64,000 bases of DNA from Bromus sterilis (lineage: Eukaryota; Streptophyta; Magnoliopsida; Poales; Poaceae). Each line of letters begins with the position of its first letter. Position 1 is the first letter of the stretch. This document shows, piece after piece, positions 33,568 to 45,562 of the stretch. The notes beneath the pieces are model-generated. The model did no database searches. It was not told the DNA's origin and was given only the letters and a program-made list of their open reading frames with translations. Position numbers and translations under genes: made by a program. The stretch spans positions 202,149,782-202,213,781 of the forward strand of contig OX465600.1 in assembly GCA_950022295.1 (NCBI GenBank), given 5' to 3'.

Positions 33568-36500
33568 TGTGCTAGGATCAAGTAACCTTGCATCATGTCA
33601 AAAATTTCAAAGGAAATCAACTTCAAAATCAAAATGGGAGAAGGAACACCCCCCAGATGAATTAATTCAAAAGGCCAGATAAAAATCTTCTCCAAAAATT
33701 CATGTTAGATTTTTGAAAAGTCTTATAAATGAGTGTGATCACATATCAAGTGATGTGGGACCCACCCCATACTCATAGATTTTTCAAATATTCAAACAGT
33801 ACCTTGGAATTAAAGAAATACCCCTTTTTGATTTAAAATTCAAATCATTTGAATTTTAAAAATGTTGAAAGTTTATGAGTGGCTAGTTTATTTTATTATG
33901 AGGCCACATAAAAAGTTTCAGCATTTAATAAAATGGTTTGGTATTTTTATCAGAGCCAAAACAAATTACAGAAAAAGAAAGGAAAGATTAAACAGAAGAA
34001 ATTAGAAAACGTTACCTGGCGCCCAGGCGAAGTCGGCCCACCCCAGCCCAGCCGGCCCAAAGGGGCACGGGGGTCTTCTTCCCCGTCCCGCGCCTCCAAG
34101 CTGCTCGGTGGAATGCCACCGAACTAGCTGGGGACGACACCTCGACGCCGAGGAGCTTCCGGCCCTCCCCGTGGCCTCTTCTCGCACCTGGACGCGCCTG
34201 GAGACGCCGTGAGCTCATTCCACCCCTCCTCAGTGCCTTTCCTCCTCTCTCTCGCTGAGCCCCGCGAAGGACAGGACGCCGCCGTCGCCATAACTTGAAG
34301 CCCGCGTGGCCAACGACGTCCCTGAGCTGCGCCGTGCTGTCCATCCTCCTCGTCATCGTCGACTACGTCTCCCAGTGCAGCGAATCGAACTCGGAGCCCT
34401 CCTAGCCACCGGAATCGAGCTCGAGCCGTCGCCGGTACCGAAGGACGCCTTTGTCGATTTCGTCGTCGTCAAGCCCTCCCAGCTCAATCCGCCACCTCCG
34501 TTGAGTTCCTGGTGAGCTCCCGACCGGAACCCCTCTCTTCTTCCCCTGGATTACTCCCTCTAGCCTGATCCGCCATGGAAGCCGAGCACGGTTGCCGCCG
34601 AGGTTGACCATGCGCTCGCTCCCGTGCGCTTCCGTCCTCGCCAGTGCGTCCGTAGTACTCCTGGAGTCCCCAGCAACCCAACGCGACCATGCCTGCTTCT
34701 CCCCGTGGCCGTTTTGCAAGTTCTACTCCAAGCCGTGGCTCCGGCCGCCGCCAAGGTCGAAGCAGTCGACGAACGTGACCTCCCCGGCGACGTACAAATG
34801 GTGCTTTCGAAGCGGCTCATCACAGGCTTTCGAACGGTGGTCTCAGCGCAGAGAATGGAGGCCAGGAAAAGAAGAACGTGCAGCGCCGCCGTGGTCCAGT
34901 CGCCGGCGTCAAGCCGCCGGCGAGTCAGCTCTAAACCCCCCCCCCCTGTTTTCACAAAATTAGTGACCCCTGGGTCACTGACCAGTGGGCCCAGTGGCTT
35001 AATTAAGCCACTGGATTAAGTTAACCCACGGGTTAAGTTAACCAGCCACTGACAGGGTGGCCCCACATGTCAGCCCCCCCCCCTGACGCCAGCTTGACGT
35101 CAGCCTGACGCAGTAAATCATTTAAATGAATTTCCAGAGATTATTTGAATTAAAAGAATTCCAGAAATTCCAGAAAATACCCCAAACTTTGGAAATTCAT
35201 AGAAAATTCATATTAACTCCAAATTGGACAAATAATATATGAAAAATGATCAGGAGAAAATTATATTTCCAAATATGCAACTTTCAACTCTGTTTGAGTT
35301 GAATTTAAAATGGTACCAGTAGCATATGTCATTTGGTTAATTTGAATTTAATTCAAATTCAAACCAAATTCTTTTGCTACTTGGACCATGGAATTATGAT
35401 GTAATTCACCCATACATCAGAAGCACATCTTATACAAGTGAAGATGATTCAAAATGATCAAACCATGTCACTTACAACTTGACTAGGTTGAATTCAAATG
35501 TGGAGTTTGAATTTGTATTTTAAATGCAATATATTCCACTTAAATGGAATTGCCTCACACATCAAAACTTATACTTCAAGCTTTAACATTCAATCATGTG
35601 CTTGAGCATTACATTCATATCGATTGCTACTTCGTTCTTTGTTTGTCGAGTAGAGGTGGAACCGGAGCAGGAGGTCACCCCCTTCGCTGAAGATCCAGAA
35701 CCCGAACCTCGTCAGCAAGGCAAGAAAACCCCCATTGATCATGTCGATAAAATCCCACTTCCCTCTCATGTCTCGCTTATGCATTGTATAGGATGATCAC
35801 CATGTTACGATTCTACCGCATAGATGAACCCATTCCTTTGCATGACCTATCTTTTTGTCACAGTAGTAAGCAAACCACAATCCTAGCAAATGTAGGAGTT
35901 GAATGATATCATGTAACCCCTGCAATGCTACTGCTTATTGCATGCTTAGTATGATACCATGTTGTTACTGTGATGTGAGTCGGGATGGTAATGATCATGT
36001 TGATGTTGGTAGAAAAGTGTTGGTGAATCGACCCTAATACAAGGTGAACGATGAGAGGCTGTGTAGGAGTACATAGTGGGTTGTCTCATTGAACACCGCC
36101 CTAAGTCCGAGTTCTTGTGTGGTGATCCAAGATGAAGAGTACAACCACACATTGGGCTCACTGACCCCTCTCAACTTACTAACTCATCCCTTTCGATGTC
36201 CAGATGTCGCAGTAGTTCGGAGTTCTGGTAGGCTTGTGGCCTGGCTGCTAAGTGAGAGAACGGCTCACCCGAGACCGGCTTATGCACCACGCACACATCG
36301 CTTGGGTCCACTTCGGTAAACCGGCCGGGTTCACGATAGTGGTAACCAACCCAAGTAGGCGGCTTTCTCGGACTAGATCGGCTATGAGGTAACAGTTGTG
36401 GTGAGCATCCTCGCTGGCAGCCCTTGAATGGTGTCGAGATCAAAGGCGGTAACTGATGATCATGTGTGTGTAGCGGTACACCCTTGCAAGGTTAACAAAA

Positions 36501-37643
36501 CTATTCGAATAGCCGCGTCCGCGGTTATGGACTGCTTGGAAAGCTTAGCTTGATTATTAGATAACTTGAACCGGATACTTCTAAAACACACCAAGATAAG
36601 TGTGAGTGCTATGGCGTGCTTTCTCGTGGGGAAGTCGAGGAAGGCACCATAGTGGTGTATTGGTTGGTGAAAGTAGTGGACTCATGTATGCTTCTTACCT
36701 CAAAGTCTGGTACTCGTAGTTCAGGATTAGTCAAGTCAAAGCTGGCACTTCTGCAAGTGAACCCCACCTCCCTTTACTTTGACACATGTGCATGAGTAGT
36801 ATAGCTCCTATGTAAGTCTTGCTGAGTACGCCTTTGTACTCACGTTTGCTTAATCTATGTTTTAGATGACGCCACTGACCCCGAAGGTGGCTTCTTCATC
36901 GAGCTGGACTACTGAAGTTAAGCTAGTCTAGTCCCAGTCAGCAGACTGGTTCCCTCGTGGAGGGCTTTGTGTTTAAATAAGGCTTCTTAAGCCATTTGTT
37001 AAACTTGTCTGTACTCAGACATAATTTGCTTCCGCTCTGTGTTGTAATGTTGGATCACATGTATGTGATCTCTGTGTGTACTCTATAAGAGTTATAAATA
37101 AAATGTACACTTTGTAGAGAATTGCAATGGTACCTGCTGTTCATACAAGGCATGTGTGCTGCGTGTATGTTTATAACATGCATGTCTTCGTATGGGTTTT
37201 CGAGACCTTAGTTGTGTTCTGGCTGGCGGTCTTTCATACACCAAGTGGCCCTTAGATGTGCGCAGCTTGGGGCATCGCGATGCGATTGCTCGAGACTCCG
37301 TCTCGTGCACACTTTGTGGTATGATCGAGCCCGCCCTAGACCTCGACTAAGTGATCGGGCTGGAGTAAGTCTATGTAAGAGTTTTGAGATAGTCGGTAGT
37401 ATGGTTGAGGCGACTTGTCTTTGAATATGGGAGTTCACCACCCATATCATTTGACTTGTGTGCGGACGATGAGGACCCATCTCAGTTGATCATCCGGCCT
37501 GGATGGGATACCCCTCACGTACGATGCTTTCCGAGAATGTTCAGTGCTTGGCCTTGTCTGCTTAGACAAGTGGGTGCGGTTCTCGGCTCTCCATATGACT
37601 ATGTCTTAACTGTACTTGCATACGCTAACCCCGGGTCCCGACA
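33545..37643 (+). repeat. F forward LTR2
   Basis: 4099 bp, nearly identical to LTR1. Its TATA element has the same degenerate form (33906-33915). It is preceded by the end of pol and a G-rich tract (GAGTGGGGGCGAGT), and followed by GTAGTTGAGTCC exactly as LTR1 is. The palindrome is at 34991-35014. Confidence 0.92.
35654..36915 (+). other. Exon-like pair a/b in F LTR2
   Basis: Segment a at 35654-35719 and segment b at 36866-36915, same splice-like borders and phase as in LTR1. The donor reads CAAG|GCAAG. Confidence 0.45.
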
Positions 37644-37868
37644 GTAGTTGAGTCCTTTTGTACTGAAGATGATATCTATGATGGAAACTGTGTTTTATCC
37701 TTTGTAGTGGAATTTATATTTGAGCTTTTTATGCCACCAAAAACTGCGTCTTGACCATCAGGAGATGTCTTCGAATCCTTTTGTAGCTGAGAGTCTTTTC
37801 CAGTACTTCAATACCTTGATTTGACTCTTGAAATCAACTCTGTTTGACTTTGGATTTTCACCTTCAGG

Positions 37869-38486
37869 ATGTCTCAAGGAACCCGTGGCCAGGTTGGTCG
37901 TAACCAAGGTCGTCGGAACAACCAGGAGGAAGGAAACCTTCCACCCCCACCCACGATGGCACAAGTTCTGATGGAAGTGGAGAGGAACCGCCGAGACTCT
38001 CACCATCTGTTGGAAGTCATCGCACGCAACACCACTCAGCAGCACAATGAGTTGGTGTCCCTGAACGACTTCATCCGACTTCATCCCCCAGTTTTCAGTT
38101 ACTCCACCGAGCCCCTTGACGCCGATGACTGGCTCCGCAGCATCGAGAGGAAGCTCCAAGCCGGCCATGTTGCAGATGGCGACAAGGTCAGCTACGCCAC
38201 CTATCACCTCGAAGGTGCAGCTAGCTCTTGGTGGGAAAATTTTCTGAATATGCGCCCCGTTGGACCACCTGCATCTTGGGAGGAATTCTGCACGTCCTTC
38301 CGTGAGCACCACATTCCCAAGGGTCTTATGGACCGCAACCGTGAGGAGTTCTGCAACCTCACTCAAGGCAGAAGGTATGTTGACGAGTTTAGTCGTGAGT
38401 TCAACCGACTTGCTCGTTATGCTACTGAAGAAGTCTCCACCGACTCCAAGAAGCAAGAGAGGTTCCGTCGTGGCCTCAACCCCGGA
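37869..38486 (+). pseudogene. gag of forward F array, second copy, truncated
   Basis: Same start and sequence as 29077 with a few substitutions (QHNELV, KLQAGH, WENF, DRNRE) up to about codon 205. After GLNPG the sequence switches to the reverse-complement leader of the reverse F element. Open to a stop at 38520-38522, but the last ten codons are not gag. Confidence 0.9.
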
Positions 38487-38579
38487 TATACCCAGAGTAA
38501 CTATATAACTATAGCAAGCTAGACTCAACTTCGGCCAAGGCTACTAGTCCTAAAGTCAGTCCTGCTCTGATACCAAGTC
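38485..38579 (-). other. Junction and leader remnant with primer site, reverse array
   Basis: 95 bp identical in layout to 51483-51577. GCTCTGATACCA at 38564-38575 is the reverse complement of the tRNA-iMet primer site TGGTATCAGAGC. It shows that the left reverse LTR was followed by another interior unit, now lost. Confidence 0.85.
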
Positions 38580-39845
38580 TGTCGGGACCCGGGGTTAGCG
38601 TATGCAAGTCCAGTTAAGGCATAGTCATATGGAGAGCCGAGAACCGTACCCACTTGTCTAAGCAGACAAGGCCAAGCACAGAACGTTCTCGGAAAACATC
38701 GTACGTGAGGGGCATCCCATCCAGGCCGGATGATCAACTGAGATGGGTCCTCATCGTCCGCACACAAGTCTAATGATATGGGTGGTGAACTCCCATATTC
38801 AAAGACAAGTCGCCTCAACCATACTATCGACTATCTCAAAACTCTTACATAGACTTACTCCAGCCCGATCACTTAGTCGAGGTCTAGGGCGGGCTCGATC
38901 ATACCACAAAGTGTGCACGAGACGGAGTCTCGAGCAATCGCATCGCGATGCCCCAAGCTGCGCACATCTAAGGGCCACTTGGTGTATGAAAGACCGCCAG
39001 CCAGAACACAACTAAGGTCTCGAAAACCCATACGAAGACATGCATGTTATAATCATACACGCAGCACACATGCCTTGTATGAACAGTAGGTACCATTGCA
39101 ATTCTCTACAAAGTGTACAATTTTATTTATAACTCTTATAGAGTACACACAGAGATCACAAACATGTGATCCAACATTACAACACAAAGCGGAAGCAAAT
39201 TATGTCTGAGTACAGACAAGTTTAACAAATGGCTTAAGAAGCCTTATTTAAACACAAAGCCCTCCACGAGGGAACCAGTCGTCTGACTGGGACTAGACTA
39301 GTTGTCTTCAGTCGTCCAGCTCGATGAAGAAGCCACCTTCGGGGTCAGTGGCATCATCTAAAACATGGATTAAGCAAACGTGAGTACAAAGTCGTACTCA
39401 GCAAGACTTACATAGGAGCTCTACTACTCATGCACATGTATCAAGGTAAAGGGAGGTGGGGTTCACTTGCAGAAATACCAGCTTTGACTTGGCTAATCCT
39501 GAACTACGAGTACCAGACTTGAGGTAAGAAGCGTACACGAGTCCACTACTTCTCCAACCAATACACCACTATGGTGCCTTCCTCGACTTCCTCACGAGAA
39601 AGCACGCCATAGCACTCACACTTATCTTGGTGTGTTTTAGAAGTATCCGATTCAAGTTGTCTAATAATCAAGCTAAGCTTTCCAAGCAGTCCATAACCGC
39701 GGACGCGGCTATTCGAATAGTTTTGTTAACCCTGCAGGGGTGTACCGCTACACACACATGATCATCATTTACCGCCTTTGATCTCGACACCATTCAAGGG
39801 GTGCCAGCGAGGATGCTCACCACAACTGTTACCTCATAGCCGATC

Positions 39846-40167
39846 TGAAGGGAATATGCCCGAGAGGCAATAATAAAGTGGTTATTATCTTATTCCGTGT
39901 TTATGATAAATGTTTATTTTCATGCTATAATTGTGTTAACCGGAAACGTTAATACATGTGTGTTTAATAAACAAAGAAAAGGTTCCTAGTAATGTCTCTC
40001 TTTATACTAGCTTGTTGATTAACGGATGATCAAGGTTTCCTGATCATTGACATTGGATGTCGTTAATAACAAGGTCATATCATTGGAGAATGATGTGATG
40101 AACATACACCCACAGTAGTTATAGCAATACGATCATGTCATCAAAGTTTCTATTGCTGTATCAAACA
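39846..40167 (+). repeat. Element G 5' LTR, truncated
   Basis: Matches the first 322 bp of 41073-42767 almost perfectly, ending at TGCTGTATCAAA. The rest of the LTR, the primer site and nearly the whole interior are deleted. Confidence 0.88.
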
Positions 40168-41072
40168 TGTTATAGAATGATACGGTCTATATAGATAGAT
40201 TGAGGTGCTAATATGGTTGGGCCGAAGTACATATATGAAATATTGAATAAGTTCAATATGGAAACGACGAGAAAGGTTCTTGCCGCATGGAAAAGGTTGA
40301 AGCGAGATTCAAGTGTTTTGACACTTAGTGAGTAAAACCATATGAATGATTTGATCAATCATGTACACCATGATATGTACAATTCCAGAATGTCCTATGC
40401 TCTAAATGTTATGAGCATATACCAGAATGATTCATAAGATGATCATTGGACAATAGTAAAGATATCCTTACGTGCTTTGGAAGGACTAAGAATATATATT
40501 ATGTATGTTGGACAATAGTTCATTGTAAAGTGTTACATTGATACTAGTTTTGTCGCAAGATACAATCTAAATTTATCTCAATTTTTGAGGTATGTTAAGG
40601 TGGCAAAATGTAATGGAAGAAAGTTCCATGATAGATTTGGAATAGTTCCAAATGGATTTGGATGAGTTCCAAAGTTAAGACATTATAACGAATACTACAA
40701 CGAAAGGCTAAGTATATGACTGATCTAGCAGCAGCAAAGGAGGGCATTTGTGTCAAGAAGTTTGTTTGACAAACTAGGTGTAGTTCCAAGCGAGCTAATA
40801 CTATGAAGATCTATTGTACGACAATACATTCAACATGTTTTGAGCTCAAGGGACTAAGGTCTCATCGGAGGACCAAATTTATGCAATGCCATCTCATTGG
40901 TGAATGAGTGATGCGTAGAGACGCAAAAAAATGCAAATACACACGGACCTGAAGTGTCAGATCTGGATATTAGGTTTACCACTAGCAATGCGTATGGATA
41001 ACACCTGAATGCCATAGGTGTTGGATGCGCAAGTACCAAACTAGATTATTGACTCTAGTGCAAGTGGGAGAC

Positions 41073-42767
41073 TAAAGGGAATATGCCCGAGAGGCAATAA
41101 TAAAGTGGTTATTATCTTATTCCATGTTTATGCTAAATGTTTATTTTCATGCTATAATTGTGTTAACCGGAAACGTTAATACATGTGTGTTTAATAAACA
41201 AAGAAAAGGTTCCTAGTAATGTCTCTCTTTATACTAGCTTGTTGATTAACGGATGATCAAGGTTTCCTGATCATTGACATTGGATGTCGTTAATAACAAG
41301 GTCATATCATTGGAGAATGATGTGATGAACATACACCCACAGTAGTTATAGCAATACGATCATGTCATCAAAGTTTCTATTGCTGTATCAAACTTTCACG
41401 AAGTAACCCTAATCCTTAGACCATGAGATCACGTCAATCACTGACACCGGAAGAGTACTTTGATTCCATCAAACGTCACACCGTAACAGGGTGATTATAA
41501 AGGTGTCGTTGGGTACTTGGAAAGTGTTAGTTGAGGCTCGTGGATCAAGAGTGGGATTTTTCCATCGAGATGACGGAGAGATATACTCTGGGCCCTCTCG
41601 GTGATATCACATTGACATCGCTTGCAAGCACGTGACTGGCTCACGAGGATGTTATATCACGGAACGAGTAAAGAGTACTTGTCGGTAACGAGATTGAACT
41701 AGGTATGGAAGATACCAAATGATCGGATCTCGGACAAGTAAAATATCGCGAGACAAAAGGAATTGGTTACCGAGTAATGGTTCACACGATCACTAGTTCA
41801 TCGTTGAGTAAGTGGGAGTCATCATGGATCTCCAGATCCCTCTGATGATTATTGATCGGAGAAGAGTCTCTGTCATGTCCATTTTATTCACGAACCGTAG
41901 GGTGACACACTTAAGGATTCGTTGACGCATTTGAGTGGATACGGAACGCCGGAGAATATACTGGACAGCACATGGACTGTTTTGATAAAACTGCTGGAAT
42001 AGTTTCGGTATATCAAAATAGTGCAAGGGGATAATTGTTAATGTGTTCATTGAATGAAGTGTTCATCAATGAAGTACTCATTAAATGAAGTGTTCATTAA
42101 TTTGAGTGAAATTAAACAAGATAATTAAAAGTGTTTTAATGTGATAAACTCTTGGAATTTTGAGTGGAGAATTATGGAAGTTATGGGAATAATGTGTGAC
42201 CCTTTGTTTTTGTGAGTGGAGAGTCCACCCACATGATGAGGGGAGAGGTGGGGGCACCTCTTGGGGCGTGCTACCCCTTGGGGGCTGCCTCCCCATCCTA
42301 TATATAGATGGGTGGAGACCCCTCTACACACTCATTCCTCCATCTCTCATATGCCCTTTGGTTGGCATCTTCCTCCCCTTGCTAGCTGATCCAGTTTCAC
42401 GAGTACGGTGCTTAGGCGAAGCCCTGCTCAAGATCTTCTCTACCACCACCACCACTATGTTGTAGTGCTGCTGGAGTTCCCGAGGATCCACTACTTCCGC
42501 TGCCCAACTGGAGCAAGGGGCGGAGGTCGTCACTGATCTGTACGTGTGACGGACTACGGAGACGCTGCCCGTTCGTAGCGTCAAGTCTTCATCACGACCT
42601 TGAGGTCGGCGAGTGTTCGACTACATCACCCACGAGAATAGTTCTCGTTAAAGCTTTTGGTCTTTGAGGGTGAGTCCTTCTCAAACCGTTACAAGTGATC
42701 TTCTAGATGTGATCTTGGCTGTTACAACCGTAGGAAAATTTTTGTTTTCTATGCAACGTACCCTTCA
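41073..42767 (+). repeat. Element G 3' LTR
   Basis: 1695 bp ending CCCTTCA next to CGATC. Confidence 0.85.
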
Positions 42768-45562
42768 CGATCTAGTCCGAGAAAGCCGCCTACTTGGGTA
42801 GGCTACCACTATCGTGAACCCGGCCGGTTTACCGAAGTGGACCCAAGTGATGTGTGCGTGGTGCATAAGCCGGTCTCGGATGAGCCGTTCTCTCACTTAG
42901 CATCCAGGCCACAAGCCTACCAGAACTCCGAACTATTGCGACATCTGGACATCGAAAGGGATGAGTTAGTAAGTTGAGAGGGGTCAGTGAGCCCAATGTG
43001 TGGTTGTACTCTTCATCTTGGATCACCACACCAGAACTCGTACTTAGGGCGGTGTTCAACGAGACAACCCACCGTGTACTCCTACACAGCCTCTCATCGT
43101 TCACCTTGTATTAGGGTCGATTCACCAACACTTTTCTACCAACATCAAAATGATCACTACCATCCCGACTCACATCACAGTAACAACATGGTATCATGCT
43201 AAGCATGCAATAAGCGATAACATTTGCAGGGGCCACATGATATCAAACAACTCCTACATTTGCTAGGATTGTGGTTTGCTTACTACTGTGACAAAATGAT
43301 AGGTCATGCAAAGGAATGGGTTCATCTATGCGGTAGAAACGAATCATGGTGATCATCCTAAACAATGTATAAGCGAGACATGAGAGGGAAGTGGGATTTT
43401 ATCGACATGATCAATGGGGGTTTGCTTGCCTTGCTGACGAGATTCAAGTTCTGGTTCTTCAACGAAGGGGGCAGCCTCCCGCTCCGGTTCCACCTCTACT
43501 CGACAAACAAAGCACGAAGTAGCAATCAATATGAATGCAATGCTCAAGCACATGATTGAATGTTGAAACTTGAAGTATAAGTTTTGATGTGTGAGGCAAT
43601 TCCATTTAAGTGGAGTATATTGCATTTGAAATGCAAATTCAAACTCCACATTTGAATTCAACTTAGTCAAGTTGCATGTGACATAGTTTGATCATTTTGA
43701 ATCATTTGGAAATGTGTATGATATGCCTCTGAAGTGTGGTTGAATTGTAGCACAATTCCATAGTCCAAGTTGCAAAAGCATTTGGTTTGAATTTGAATTA
43801 ATTTCAAATAAAGCAAAATACATATGCTACTGGTCCCATTTTAAAATCAACTCCAACATAGTTGAAAGTTGCATATTTGGAAAGCTAATTTTCTCCTGAT
43901 CATTTTTCATATATTATTTGTCCAATTTGAAGTTAATATGAATTTTCTATGAATTTCCAAAGTTTGGGGTATTTTCTGGAATTTCTGGAATTTCTTTAAA
44001 TCAAATAATCTCTGGAAATTCATTTAAAATGATTTATTGCGTCAGGCTGACGTCAAGCTGGCGTCAGGGGGGGTTGACAAGGGGGTCCCACCTGTCAGTG
44101 GTTGGGTTTAATTAACCGTGGGGTTAATTTAATCCAGTGGCTTAATTAAGCCACTGGGCCCACTGGTCAGTGACCTAGGGGGTCATTAGGCGGGTGATTA
44201 GTGGCTAACCCACCGGTGGCTAAACGCCGGCGGCCTTGCCACGGCGGCGTCTCGCCGGAATCTGCTAGAGGCCACTGGAGAGGAAGAGGAGACCACCAAT
44301 GGGTGCAGCGTCGTCGTCCGCGTCGTCTGGAAGCAACAGGGGGTCACGGGGAGCTCGGAGTCGACGGCGGCGACGTCTCCGGCGGCAACAGAACGGCACC
44401 GAGGTCGCAGATGTTGCTGTAGTGCACGGTTTGAGTCGATTCGGGGCGCGTTCGAATGCTAGCACACGCAGGAGTCAAATGCGTGCACTGGAGCTTCATG
44501 ACGGGCACTGGAGCGAGGAGGTCGACGACCATGGCGGCGAGGTGCTCGGGTTCCATGGCGGATCCGGCTAGAGGAAGCAATCGAGAGGGGAGAAAGAGGG
44601 GTTTTGACCGTGAGCTCACCCTGAGTCTAACTGGAGCGGTGGCTTGCTCGGGGAGGCTCTGGTGCGGCCGGAATTCGAGGTCGATCCACGGCGGCGGCGA
44701 CGAAGACGACGAAGTTAGCGAGCTCGTGGAAGCGTCTGGCTCCGATTCCTTCTGCAGGCTGATGAAGACGACGTCTGCGGTTCCTCTGGACAGCTCGAGG
44801 CGTCGCGGGGAGCACGGTGGCCACGCGGGGGCTCGACGGCGCTCCGGCGTCCTTCTCGGGCGGCGATGAATCGGGTGAGAGAGGAGGGGAGGGAGCTCGT
44901 GGAGGGGGAGAACGGAGGGGAAAAGCTTCAGGGCGTCTCCAGGCGCGAGAAGAGGGCACGGGTCGGCCTGGAAGGTCTTCGACGACGACGTGTCGTCCCT
45001 GGCTGACTCGGTGGCATTCCACCGAGCAGCTTGGAGGCGCGGGACGGGGAAGAAGACCCCGCTGCCCCTGTGGGCCGGCTGGGCTGGGTGGGCCGGCTTC
45101 GCCTAGGCGCCAGGTAAGGATTCTGCTTCCTTTTCTATTTCCTTTTTCTGTTTTCTTCTGACATTTGTTCTGTTTAGCTAAATAAAATAGCTAAACATTT
45201 TATTAAAGGCTGAAAACTTTTATACGGCCTCATAATAATATGAAATAGCCACTTATCAACTTTCAACATTTTTAAAATTCAAATAATTTGAATTTTAAAT
45301 CAAATAGGGGTATTTCTTTTATTCCAAGGCACTGTTTGAATATTTGAAAAATCTACGAGCATGGGGTGGGTCCCACATCACTTGATATGTGATCACACTC
45401 ATTTATAAGACTTTTCAAAAATCTAACATGAATTTTTGGAGAAGATTTTCATCTGGCCTTTTGAATTAATTCATCTGGGGGGGTTCCTTCTCCCATTTGC
45501 TTTTGAATTTGAATTTCCTTTGATTTCTTTCATGAATGCAAAGTGAAAAAGATCCTATCACA

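Larger units (their letters stand above)
39846..42767 (+). mobile_element. Element G: deleted Copia element (Angela/BARE-like)
   Basis: 2922 bp with TGAAGGG...CCCTTCA ends and a perfect CGATC target duplication (39841-39845, 42768-42772). The left LTR is cut to 322 bp (39846-40167). A 905-bp interior remnant (40168-41072) without recognisable coding ends in the polypurine tract CAAGTGGGAGAC. The 3' LTR is complete (41073-42767, 1695 bp; its first bases mutated to TAAAGGG) with TATATATAG at 42299-42307. The start GAATATGCCCGAGAGGCAAT is typical of Triticeae Copia LTRs. It is the youngest layer of the nest. Confidence 0.85.
39308..43495 (-). other. Exon-like pair a/b in the left reverse F LTR, G inserted in the intron
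   Basis: Segment a at 43495-43430 (VEPEREAAPFVEEPELESRQQ, donor CAAG|GCAAG) and segment b at 39357-39308 (DATDPEGGFFIELDD, TGA). Element G sits between them, in the presumed intron. Confidence 0.45.

Noticed and set aside
37092..37647. ORFs of 70-90 codons in F LTR ends that appear in all four copies on both strands
   Set aside because: Repeated because the LTRs are repeated; frames are not favoured by substitution pattern as far as can be judged by eye.
40168..41072. Possible pol remnant in G's interior
   Set aside because: No frame longer than about 60 codons and no RT, RNase H or integrase motif; most likely 3' non-coding interior.
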